Shown one piece after another: positions 1 through 7,014 of a stretch of DNA of 64,000 nucleotides. Origin of the DNA: M3007 sp037445225 (GTDB lineage: Bacteria > Bacteroidota > Bacteroidia > Chitinophagales > Saprospiraceae); assembly GCA_037445225.1 (NCBI GenBank), contig JBBIKW010000007.1:62001-126000 (forward strand), given 5' to 3'. Position numbers and translations under genes: made by a program. Below the pieces are notes generated by a model. That model made no database searches. It saw only the letters and a program-made list of their open reading frames with translations, and was not told the DNA's origin. Within the stretch, counting starts at the first letter, position 1; every line of letters starts with the position of its first letter.

Positions 1-41
1 GCCTGCTGTGATCGGAGATTGGATTTTCCGTACGGGTACGG

Positions 42-528
42 TTAACCGTTTTTGGGCGGCACCGATACCAGCTGCATAGCGTGTTGAAGGGCAATGCCGG
101 CCGCACCGCCCAGCCAAGTGTGCCGCGGCCGTTGCACCCAAAACCTTCCACTTCCGTCTATCTATCCAGCGGATCGCAAAGTGGGTTAAAGTTTCTATCA
201 GACTCAGTGCCGTCAGAAACCAATGCAACCCATTTCCCTGCAGATGGCCCCCCGACCAAATTACCACCGCCACCACCGCGACAAAAACGGCCTGCCCAAT
301 CCGGTAGAGCACGGCAAGTGCTCTGAGCTAACCTGCCTAAATGCGCGGAAACGACAGAAAGAAGAGGCCCCAGAACAAAAGTATGGTTACAAATCCGGTT
401 AACGCAATGCCGGCGGGTAAGAGGATAGAGATGGCGCTTTCCAAAGCCATAAAAATCAGCGCCGTGCCTGCCCCAACCATCTAAGGAATAGCAATGGCCG
501 TCCAGCGCTTCTGAAAAGTAGCTCGCAT
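42..528 (-). pseudogene. decayed multi-pass membrane protein gene
   Basis: Reading the minus strand from an ATG at 528 gives a strongly hydrophobic protein of unrecognised family, with clear membrane-like stretches such as SILLPAGIALTGFVTILLFW and AVFVAVVAVVIW. The frame is broken by three in-frame stops, all TAG, at 481-483, 337-339 and 328-330. Near the end, moving to another frame gives a natural-looking tail (GAAGIALQHAMQLV) that stops at TAA 42-44. The reading on both sides of each stop continues smoothly, so this looks like one gene inactivated by point mutations plus a frameshift. TAG is a normal stop elsewhere in the window (for example at 5113-5115 and 23639-23641), so recoding is unlikely. 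Function unknown. Confidence 0.5.
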
Positions 529-678
529 ATCCTTCCTTTCCGACGGTAACCTCCCTGAGCGCGTAAAATACAACGACGCAGCCAAAACCTCTCCGCGAGT
601 ACCTGTGAGGCGTCTGCCACTCCAGCAGAAGTATGCCCTCGTTTGGCAAAAGAGCCGTTGTCGGGTTACTCCGCTTCC

Positions 679-876
679 CTATTCGAAGTGCACATACATG
701 TACTTGAAATTGATAATCATCACATTGAATTGAGTGAACGGGCCTTGGCCCAGATTACTGTCGAAATACTTGATAAACTTGTAGCTATTTAGGTTGTTGC
801 GAGCCCATAAGACGGAATATTGCCGTTGGATGTGCTCGCAATGAGAGATTGCCCTGTAATCGTTAGAAACAGACCA
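679..876 (-). pseudogene. C-terminal remnant of an unidentified protein
   Basis: A 65-codon open stretch on the minus strand, from just after a TAA at 877-879 to a TAG at 679-681, has protein-like composition (RNNLNSYKFIKYFDSNLGQG, ending INFKYMYVHFE). It has no usable start codon near its beginning. It is rich in aromatic and Asn/Lys residues and looks like the end of a secreted or surface protein. I read it as the tail of a gene whose 5' part has been lost or shifted out of frame. The family is not recognised. Confidence 0.35.
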
Positions 877-1153
877 TTAAACCATTGATTTCAGAATACA
901 CTTTTCAGTGTAACCTCCCCCTTCTTTTCCAAGCCTTTGGAAGAGGGAAAAACAGTCGTTGCGTTCTTTGGGTTGAGTTGGCGCTCGCGTTCCGGCACCT
1001 CATTTTGCGACATAGTCACCGCAGCTAATAACCGGGGTATGAACTCGCGACATTCCTCTCTGGCGGCAGGCAGTTTCGTCTCAACCGCTTTGTGATGATA
1101 ACATATTCCCGAAAAAAAGAACCTAAATAGCTACTCGCAATCATCAACACACC

Positions 1154-1187
1154 GGCCACTCCGCCCGCCCAATGGGGCGGAGTGGCC
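1154..1187. repeat. perfect 13-bp inverted repeat (hairpin)
   Basis: GGCCACTCCGCCC at 1154-1166 pairs perfectly with 1175-1187 across an 8-nt loop. Neither side is followed by a T run, so it is not a clear intrinsic terminator. It lies about 190 bp beyond the end of the acyltransferase gene. Confidence 0.6.
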
Positions 1188-1352
1188 CAATAATCGCCGA
1201 TGAACTCGACGTTGCACAGGGCAAAAGACAGGCATGCGGAGTTTTTAATGCCGCGAACTTGCGTTCAAACCATAGACCCTTCCATCCAATTCTGCAAATT
1301 GTCGGCCTTAAGTCTGCTGATGGCTCGAAACGACAAAATCGAACATGAGAAG

Positions 1353-1369
1353 AGACGGCCCTGCCGTCT
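1353..1369 (-). terminator. weak hairpin after the acyltransferase gene
   Basis: AGACGGC (1353-1359) pairs with GCCGTCT (1363-1369) over a 3-nt loop, 10 bases beyond the stop of the minus-strand gene ending at 1380. The following bases on that strand are only moderately T-rich, so termination is plausible but not certain. Confidence 0.4.
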
Positions 1370-1379
1370 GCCGGTGAGG

Positions 1380-2255
1380 CTAATGGCGCTGCATTTTCCA
1401 GCGGCGGTGTGTCCACAGCCAGTGGGCGGGCTGGCGCTCGATGACTTGTTGGAGCGCATAGGCGAAAGATTGGGTAATGTGCGCTTCCTCAGCTCCCTCT
1501 GGAGTTGGATAGAGATCGGCAAAGTGCACCTCGTAAAACCCGCGGCGGATGCGCTGGACGTGGAAGAAGACGACAGGGAACGCCATGCGCCGCGCCAGAA
1601 CATCCACTCCGGGTAGCGAGGCCGTCTCCTGGCCGAAGAAGCGGACCCAATGCGCGCCTTTTCGGTGGGAGGGCGACTGGTCGGCCAGGAGAATAAACAC
1701 GGCTGGGATGCCATCGGCCTTGTATTGCCGCATGGCGGCGAACGTCTCCTCCATGGGCACCACGCGCATGCCTGCGCGTTCGCGCGAGCGGTTGATGAAG
1801 GCGTTTAGGTAGCGATTGGAAATAGGCTTATATGCCGTCACAGTGGGGCCATCGAAGAGCGGCGGCATGCTCACCCCAGTGTATTCCCAGTTGGCATAGT
1901 GCCCGCCGCATAGGATTACCGACTTGCCTGCCTTTAGGTGGGTATTCACCACTTCGGGATTGACCGGCCGACACCGGCGCTGAATCTCCGCCGCTGGCAA
2001 GGTGTAGGACTTGAGGGTCTCCAGCGTGATGTCGGCCAAGTTTCGATAGGCTTCCCGCGCTATGCGCGACCGCTCGGTCGGACTCTTGTCGGGAAAGGCG
2101 CGGCGCAGGTTTTGCCGTACGACGTCGCGCCGATAGCCGATGAGGTACTGGAGGACAAACGCTAAGGCATTGGACAGGCCATACAACACGGGGAAAGGGA
2201 TGAAGCGAAATCCCTGGATGGCCAGCCGAACCAGCCAAAACGTCAGGCGTTCCAT
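1380..2255 (-). CDS. lysophospholipid / lipid A acyltransferase (LpxL/HtrB family)
   Basis: This 291-aa protein matches the HtrB/LpxL/MsbB acyltransferase family in length and layout. These inner-membrane enzymes add a secondary acyl chain to lipid A or related lipids. A hydrophobic N-terminal segment (about residues 5-40) is followed by RRDVVRQNLRRAFP, typical of the family. The catalytic H-x4-D/E-type motif appears as GGHYANWE near residue 118, and a later block (FILLADQSP) corresponds to the conserved DQ region. The gene follows porX on the same strand with only 13 bp between them, so the two may be co-transcribed. In T9SS organisms cargo is often anchored to lipopolysaccharide, which makes the neighbourhood meaningful, but a direct link is inference. 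Bacteroidota usually have one or two such paralogues, so the exact substrate is not assigned. Confidence 0.9.
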   Translation of the reverse strand: MERLTFWLVRLAIQGFRFIPFPVLYGLSNALAFVLQYLIGYRRDVVRQNLRRAFPDKSPTERSRIAREAYRNLADITLETLKSYTLPAAEIQRRCRPVNPEVVNTHLKAGKSVILCGGHYANWEYTGVSMPPLFDGPTVTAYKPISNRYLNAFINRSRERAGMRVVPMEETFAAMRQYKADGIPAVFILLADQSPSHRKGAHWVRFFGQETASLPGVDVLARRMAFPVVFFHVQRIRRGFYEVHFADLYPTPEGAEEAHITQSFAYALQQVIERQPAHWLWTHRRWKMQRH

Positions 2256-2268
2256 ACTGCGAAGAGGG

Positions 2269-3828
2269 CTATTTGCTGCGCATGCGCACTACGGGGCAGA
2301 TCATCTCTTCTAAACTGATGCCGCCGTGTTGGAAGGTGTTTCGGTAATAATTGTAGAAGTGGTTGTAGTTGTTTGGATAGAGAAAGAAATAGTCCTCCTT
2401 GGCGAAGATGAAGGTACTGCTCACGTTGGGCCTGGGCAGGCCAGCTTGTTTGGGCTCTTTGACCGCTAAGACGTCTTTAGCCTCATACTGGAGGTTTCGC
2501 CCTACCTTGTAGCGGAGGTTGGTGGTGGTTTCGCGGTCGCCCACTACGCGCGAAGGCGACTGCACGCGGATGGTGCCGTGGTCGGTAGTTACAAAGAGCT
2601 GCACCTCGCGCCCTTCCAAGCGCTGCAGGGCCGCCCACAGCGGGCTGTGTAGGAACCACGAACGTGTCAGCGATCGGTAGGCGCGTTCGTCGCCGGCTAA
2701 CTCCTTGAGCACCTCCATCTCGGTGCGCGCGTGAGAAAGCATGTCGATAAAATTGTACACGACCACTGTCAAATCGTTGTTGAGGTAGTTCAAGATGTTA
2801 TCGAGCAGGTCTTTGCCCTGGCCCACGTTGGTGACCTTAACGTATTCCCACTTGATTTCCTTTCGGAAGACGCGCTCGATTTGTTTGCCCAGGAAGAAGT
2901 CCTCGAACAGATTTTTTCCCCCTTCATCGATGTCGTTTTTCCATTTGTCTGGGAAGGCCGCCTCGATGTCGGCGGGCATCATCCCCGCAAAGATGGCGTT
3001 TCGGCTGTACTGAGTAGCGGTGGGCAAGATGCTGTAGAAGTACCCTTCGTGCTCTGTCTTGAAGAGCTCGTTGAGGAAGGGCTCGATGACTTTCCACTGG
3101 TCGTAGCGCAAATTGTCGAGGAGCACCACCAGCGTCGGCGTTCCCTTTCCCACATGGGGAAAGATGTGCTTGCGCATCATGGAGTGCGACATGACCGGCC
3201 CTACCTCTTTGGCTTTGTCTACCCAGTCGAAGTAGTTTTTGACGACGTACTTGCTGAATTCGGTGTTGGCCTGCTGTTTTTGTTGGGCAAGGATGTCGCC
3301 CACTTCGGTCTGGTTAGCGTCTAAGCGGAGTTCCCAGTGGATGATGCGCCGATAGACGTCTACCCACTCTTCGTGGTTCAGCCCGCTGGTGATCTGCAGG
3401 AACATTTGGCGGTAGTCCTGCTGGTAGTCCAGTGCCGTCTTCTCGCGGATAAGCCGTTTGTTGTCGAGGATTTTCTTCAGCGCCAACAGTATTTGGTGGG
3501 GGTTGACAGGCTTAATGAGGTAATCGGCAATTTGCGAGCCGATAGCCTCTTCCATGAGGTGTTCCGCTTCGTTCTTCGTGATCATTACCACGGGCACGTA
3601 GGGGTTGATTTCCTTGATTTTGGGCAACGTCTCTAAGCCCGTGAGGCCCGGCATCGACTCATCTAAGAAGACGACATCTATCTCGTTGCTCTTGTTCAGG
3701 TATATTTCTACGGCGTCGTATCCATTGGTAGCGGTCTCCACTTCATATCCTTTGCCCTGTAAGAATACTAAATGGGGCTTAAGCAAGTCAATTTCATCGT
3801 CTACCCAGAGAATTTTGATTTTTTCCAT
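2269..3828 (-). CDS. porX: T9SS response regulator PorX (receiver + PglZ domain)
   Basis: This 519-aa protein has an N-terminal receiver domain (residues 1-120) with the acidic pair D10/D11, phospho-acceptor D56 (VFLDESMPG), T84 and K106. The C-terminal part, from about residue 220, is a PglZ domain of the alkaline-phosphatase superfamily, with metal-site motifs VVLLDNLRYD, NFIDMLSH and TTDHGT. This architecture is that of PorX, the regulator that with histidine kinase PorY controls type IX secretion genes in Porphyromonas gingivalis. PorX homologues are nucleotide phosphodiesterases. No porY lies in the window. The gene diverges from the HD-phosphohydrolase gene at 3907 and lies about 1.5 kb from an ECF sigma factor and 2.2 kb from gldN. 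Identification is firm; regulation of the nearby T9SS genes is inferred from family knowledge. Confidence 0.95.
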   Translation of the reverse strand: MEKIKILWVDDEIDLLKPHLVFLQGKGYEVETATNGYDAVEIYLNKSNEIDVVFLDESMPGLTGLETLPKIKEINPYVPVVMITKNEAEHLMEEAIGSQIADYLIKPVNPHQILLALKKILDNKRLIREKTALDYQQDYRQMFLQITSGLNHEEWVDVYRRIIHWELRLDANQTEVGDILAQQKQQANTEFSKYVVKNYFDWVDKAKEVGPVMSHSMMRKHIFPHVGKGTPTLVVLLDNLRYDQWKVIEPFLNELFKTEHEGYFYSILPTATQYSRNAIFAGMMPADIEAAFPDKWKNDIDEGGKNLFEDFFLGKQIERVFRKEIKWEYVKVTNVGQGKDLLDNILNYLNNDLTVVVYNFIDMLSHARTEMEVLKELAGDERAYRSLTRSWFLHSPLWAALQRLEGREVQLFVTTDHGTIRVQSPSRVVGDRETTTNLRYKVGRNLQYEAKDVLAVKEPKQAGLPRPNVSSTFIFAKEDYFFLYPNNYNHFYNYYRNTFQHGGISLEEMICPVVRMRSK

Positions 3829-3879
3829 AGCGCGTGTTTGTCGTTCAGTAAGCGTGTGAAGGTAGTGTGGCGGTGCCGC

Positions 3880-3887
3880 TATCTTTG
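3880..3887 (+). promoter_or_regulatory. candidate -7 element TATCTTTG
   Basis: TATCTTTG matches the Bacteroidota -7 consensus TAnnTTTG and ends 19 bp before the ATG of the HD-domain gene. No clear -33 TTG is present, so the promoter is tentative. Confidence 0.4.
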
Positions 3888-3906
3888 TGGGTAAAGCCTT
3901 TTCATC

Positions 3907-5115
3907 ATGGCGGCCATTAAGCGGAAAATATTTAACGACCCGGTGTATGGTTTCGTCTCGGTTCCGGAGGGTCTTTTATTGGATATTATCGACCACCCTT
4001 ACTTCCAGCGTCTGCGCCGCATTCGCCAGGTAGGCATGGCTCATTACGTATACCCTGGTGCGCTTCATACTCGCTTTCACCATGCCTTAGGGGCATTGCA
4101 CTTGATGCAGCAGGCCATCGAAGTGCTGCGAAGCAAAGGTACTAAAATCGCGCCAGAAGATGCCGAAGCCGCCTGCTGTGCCATCCTGTTACACGACGTT
4201 GGGCACGGGCCCTATTCACACGCTTTAGAGCACAGCTTGATCGACCTGCACCACGAGACCCTCTCGCTTTTGTTCATGGAGGCGCTCAATCGCCAGATGA
4301 AGGGCCGTCTATCGGTAGCGCTCGATGTCTTCACCAACCGCCATCCCAAGCGCTTTCTGCATCAACTCGTCTCCGGCCAGTTGGACATGGACCGCTTAGA
4401 CTACCTCAATCGGGACAGCTTTTTCACCGGCGTTTACGAGGGCGTCATCGGTTACGACCGCATCATCAAGATGCTGGCCGTGCACCGAGGCGAGCTGGTC
4501 GTGGAGGAGAAGGGTATTTACAGCGTAGAAAAGTTTCTCATCGCCCGCCGCCTCATGTATTGGCAAGTGTACTTGCACAAAACCAACGTGTCGGCCGAGC
4601 AGATGGTGTTGCATTTACTTCGGCGTGCCCGCCAGCTGGCGCAAGAGGGCGCAGCGCTGGAGGCCTCTCGACCGCTGCAATGGTTCCTGTATCGCCCGGA
4701 GGGCATCGCACTCGACCCAGAAGAACTGGTACACCATTTCTCCCAATTGGACGATGTCGACATTGCGGCGGCCATCAAGGCTTGGCGCTCCTGCGAAGAC
4801 CCCCAGCTGGCCTTCTTGGCCCAAGGGCTCATCGAACGGAAGCTCTTTCGACTGGAATGGCGCACAGTCCCTCCCGAGCCCGACTACCTCGACCGTCTTC
4901 GGAAAAAAGCCCGAGAAACCTATGGTTCGTGGGGCGCTCAGCTGATCTTCGAAGGCAGATCTAGTAATCTCGCATATGATCCGGCACGAGAGAAAATCAA
5001 TATTCTTTTTAAGAACGGATATGTCCTACCTATAGAAGAATGTTCTGAAGTACCCCTACACACCCAAACCATCACCAAGTACTTTATTTGCTATCCTAAA
5101 GCCATCGCTCCTTAG
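3907..5115 (+). CDS. HD-domain phosphohydrolase (dGTPase/SAMHD1-like fold)
   Basis: This 402-aa cytoplasmic protein begins with the FNDPVYGF / LRRIRQVG signature of a widespread HD-domain family. The metal-binding HD residues are visible: HTRFHH at 54-59, then LLHDVGHGPYSH with H96-D97, and a later Asp in GQLDMDRLDYLNRD near residue 160. Family members hydrolyse (d)NTPs or related phosphomonoesters, and some are oligomeric dNTP triphosphohydrolases. The substrate cannot be told from sequence. It is divergent from porX (78 bp between start codons) and is followed by a long AT-rich leader belonging to the next gene. The ATG at 3907 is supported by the start of homology immediately after it. Confidence 0.88.
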   Translation: MAAIKRKIFNDPVYGFVSVPEGLLLDIIDHPYFQRLRRIRQVGMAHYVYPGALHTRFHHALGALHLMQQAIEVLRSKGTKIAPEDAEAACCAILLHDVGHGPYSHALEHSLIDLHHETLSLLFMEALNRQMKGRLSVALDVFTNRHPKRFLHQLVSGQLDMDRLDYLNRDSFFTGVYEGVIGYDRIIKMLAVHRGELVVEEKGIYSVEKFLIARRLMYWQVYLHKTNVSAEQMVLHLLRRARQLAQEGAALEASRPLQWFLYRPEGIALDPEELVHHFSQLDDVDIAAAIKAWRSCEDPQLAFLAQGLIERKLFRLEWRTVPPEPDYLDRLRKKARETYGSWGAQLIFEGRSSNLAYDPAREKINILFKNGYVLPIEECSEVPLHTQTITKYFICYPKAIAP

Positions 5116-5328
5116 GCAGAAACTTTTTTTTTCATTTTTTTTTGAAAAAAGCCAACTTATTAGATTTTGTCTAAATAAAATAAATTACTGATAATCAATT
5201 TTTTATAACAAAAATAAAGTTTAAAACATGCAAATTTGCTAATTATTGACACTTGTATCGTTAAACAACTATTGTTCAAAAGTTAGACATGGTGTATTTT
5301 TGCCGTACAATTACAAAAACAAGCTGCC
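5116..5328 (+). promoter_or_regulatory. AT-rich control region of the sigma-factor gene
   Basis: This 213-bp stretch is far more AT-rich than its surroundings and holds no ORF. It contains long T runs just after the upstream stop codon (perhaps a terminator: T-run, short spacer, GAAAAAAG), the inverted repeat TTAGA-ttttg-TCTAA at 5160-5174, and the imperfect palindrome TTAAACAA-cta-TTGTTCAA at 5261-5279. The second palindrome overlaps the -33 element of the promoter described separately. The layout suggests a regulated promoter. Confidence 0.6.
5272..5302 (+). promoter_or_regulatory. Bacteroidota-type promoter of the sigma-factor gene
   Basis: TTG at 5272-5274 and TATTTTTG at 5295-5302 are separated by 20 bp, matching the -33/-7 architecture used by the primary sigma factor of Bacteroidota. 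The ATG follows 26 bp after the -7 box. The -33 lies within an imperfect palindrome (5261-5279) that could be an operator. Confidence 0.65.
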
Positions 5329-5880
5329 ATGACGATAGTAGAGTTTAACGGTCGGTTGAGCGATCTGACGGGAATGCTCCAGACCTTCGCCTATAACCTG
5401 ACGAAAAATTCCGAAGAAGCGAAGGACCTGTATCAGGAGACGGCATATCGCGCATTGGCCAATCGCGACAAGTTTCGGCCGGGTACGAACTTCAAGGCGT
5501 GGATGTTCACCATCATGAAGAACATCTTCATTAACAACTACCGGCGGAAGGTCAAGGCCAACACCATCATCGATACTACGGACAACCAGTTTTATCTGAA
5601 CTCGGGCAGTTATGCTGTGGGCAATTCGGCGGAGAGCGAGCTGACGCTCAAGGAGCTGAACGCCTTAGTGGCTGCCTTAGACGACAATACCCGCATTCCC
5701 TTCTTGATGCACTTCGAGGGGTACAAGTACCAGGAAATCGCAGACCATCTGAACCTACCGCTGGGTACCGTCAAGAGCCGTATCTTTTTCGCCCGCAAGG
5801 AGCTTAAGGAGAGGATCTTAGCCAACTACGGCTTCAGCTCAGGGCGTGAGGAAGAAGAGAGGGGTGCGGAAGAAGGGTGA
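5329..5880 (+). CDS. ECF-type RNA polymerase sigma factor, SigP-like
   Basis: This 183-aa protein has sigma-70 region 2 (residues about 10-85, FAYNLTKNSEEAKDLYQETA and KAWMFTIMKNIFINNYRRK) and region 4 (about 125-175, HFEGYKYQEIADHLNLPLGT, VKSRIFFARKEL). This stand-alone type, with no anti-sigma gene beside it, is a conserved Bacteroidota family. I believe it includes SigP of Porphyromonas gingivalis, an ECF factor that works with PorX to activate T9SS genes; that assignment is from memory of the family and needs a search. The location between porX (2.3-3.8 kb) and gldN-M-L-K/porP (6.0-11.8 kb) fits such a role. The gene is expressed from its own AT-rich promoter region and ends 81 bp before a strong terminator shared with convergent gldN. 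Confidence 0.9.
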   Translation: MTIVEFNGRLSDLTGMLQTFAYNLTKNSEEAKDLYQETAYRALANRDKFRPGTNFKAWMFTIMKNIFINNYRRKVKANTIIDTTDNQFYLNSGSYAVGNSAESELTLKELNALVAALDDNTRIPFLMHFEGYKYQEIADHLNLPLGTVKSRIFFARKELKERILANYGFSSGREEEERGAEEG

Positions 5881-5961
5881 AGTGAAAGGATTTGCTGATC
5901 TAAAAATCCACCTGGCTAGAGCGGTTCAGGTGTATTTGGCCAAGGCATATAAGACAGAGAG

Positions 5962-5995
5962 AAAGGGCGGCATTCTTTTTTAAATGCCGCCCTTT
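5962..5995. terminator. bidirectional intrinsic terminator
   Basis: AAAGGGCGGCAT (5962-5973) pairs perfectly with 5984-5995 over a 10-nt loop and is followed by a T-rich tract on the plus strand. It lies between the convergent sigma-factor gene and gldN, so it can serve both, more strongly for the plus strand. Confidence 0.85.
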
Positions 5996-6023
5996 TTCCT
6001 TTTTGCTGAGCCGGTGAAGCAGC

Positions 6024-6905
6024 TCAATACTGCCACAGATCTTGTTCAAAGTTAAAGATCGCGTTTTTAATGCGCTCCGACTCCCATAGGGCATCTACGC
6101 CTCGCGCATAGTCTTCGATACGGCGGTCATACACGTTCGACTCCTTGATGATGAAGCTCGAGAAATAGCGGAGTTCGAAATAGTCTTCCCAAGAGATCGT
6201 AGCGTTAGTATTGGCCCCGAGGGTGAAGACGCGATGACGCGCCAACAGATTGCGCGCGTGGGGATAATAGACCCAGAACATTGCCTTCTCGTAGCGGAAG
6301 TTCCCCTCGTTGTCCTTGACGTCGATAAGAGGAGCGATCCCTAAGATGCGCACTTGCATCGTGGAAGTTTCCTTGTCAAAAAACCACACCTCCTTGATGC
6401 GGAAGCGCTTGACGTCGGCCCAGTTGATGTCGTTGCGCACTACTTCGATTTTTTCCTCGTAGGTCTCCGGGTCAAAAGTCGTAATGGTGTCGGCTTTGGA
6501 CATCATGGCGAGCACGTCGTCTGTGCTCAGGCGTTTCGTGAACTTGTCGTCATCTACCGAATACACGGGAAGGTCGCCCCTGACGGCGGCGTCGGAGAGG
6601 ATTCGGAAGAAGGGCTCTTCTGGATAGGCGAACGGCAGGTTCATCTTTTCGCGCACGTCGATGATGCGCCACACGCGCTTTTCCCAAAAGATGTCGCTCT
6701 CGCGCACGGGTTGATAGTCGAGCACCCGACGCTCTTTCATCGTCTCTTTCTTTACTACGTCGTCTAAGGGCGCTTCTCCAAATTCCTCGGGTTCACTCGC
6801 CTCTGTGCGTATGTCTTTTACTTCGCCGTAGTTTTGGGCGAAAGTGAGCGTGCTGGTTGCGCAAAAGATCAGGGCGAAAACGGCCCATCGAAGAAGAGCA
6901 TACAT
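6024..6905 (-). CDS. gldN: gliding motility / T9SS protein GldN (PorN)
   Basis: This 293-aa protein has a signal peptide (MYALLRWAVFALIFCATSTL, cleavage after TFA) and the conserved GldN body, including IFWEKRVWRIIDVREKMN and WVYYPHARNLLARHRVF. GldN/PorN is a periplasmic T9SS component that forms, with lipoprotein GldK/PorK, a ring at the outer membrane coupled to the GldL/GldM motor. It is the last gene of the minus-strand run gldK-gldL-gldM-gldN. The 109-bp gap to gldM contains a perfect 14-bp hairpin (6961-7002), which could set GldN levels separately. Confidence 0.95.
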   Translation of the reverse strand: MYALLRWAVFALIFCATSTLTFAQNYGEVKDIRTEASEPEEFGEAPLDDVVKKETMKERRVLDYQPVRESDIFWEKRVWRIIDVREKMNLPFAYPEEPFFRILSDAAVRGDLPVYSVDDDKFTKRLSTDDVLAMMSKADTITTFDPETYEEKIEVVRNDINWADVKRFRIKEVWFFDKETSTMQVRILGIAPLIDVKDNEGNFRYEKAMFWVYYPHARNLLARHRVFTLGANTNATISWEDYFELRYFSSFIIKESNVYDRRIEDYARGVDALWESERIKNAIFNFEQDLWQY

Positions 6906-6960
6906 AGCCTGAGAGAATTAAAACCGGTGAGTGTTTAGTAAAATCTTCTGGATGATTTTG

Positions 6961-7002
6961 GCCTCTTGGAGTTGCAGCACAGTGTGCCCAACTCCAAGAG
7001 GC
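6961..7002 (-). promoter_or_regulatory. perfect 14-bp intercistronic hairpin between gldM and gldN
   Basis: GCCTCTTGGAGTTG (6961-6974) pairs without mismatch to 6989-7002, with a 14-nt loop. It begins 12 bases after the gldM stop codon and ends about 55 bases before the gldN start. On the transcribed strand it is followed by CAAAATC rather than a U run, so an mRNA-stability or partial-attenuation role seems likelier than full termination. Confidence 0.6.
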
Positions 7003-7014
7003 ACACACAGTTGA

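Larger units (their letters stand above)
877..1379. other. non-coding, probably decayed DNA with two hairpins
   Basis: No convincing gene is seen. Short protein-like stretches occur on the minus strand around 900-1090 (for example ERERQLNPKNATTVFPSSKG), but stops interrupt them. This suggests further gene decay continuous with the pseudogenes at 42-528 and 679-876. The stretch also contains the hairpins at 1154-1187 and 1353-1369. Confidence 0.45.

Noticed and set aside
42..528. Amber (TAG) recoding to explain the three in-frame stops
   Set aside because: Other genes in the window end in TAG (for example at 5113-5115 and 23639-23641), so TAG works as a stop here; a frameshift near the end also argues for decay.
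1144..1616. Open frames of 90 and 138 aa in the 1.1-1.6 kb region
   Set aside because: They overlap the acyltransferase gene or the decayed region and contain no recognisable domain.
2731..3324. 197-aa open frame on the plus strand
   Set aside because: Antisense to porX; codon pattern is the complement of that gene.
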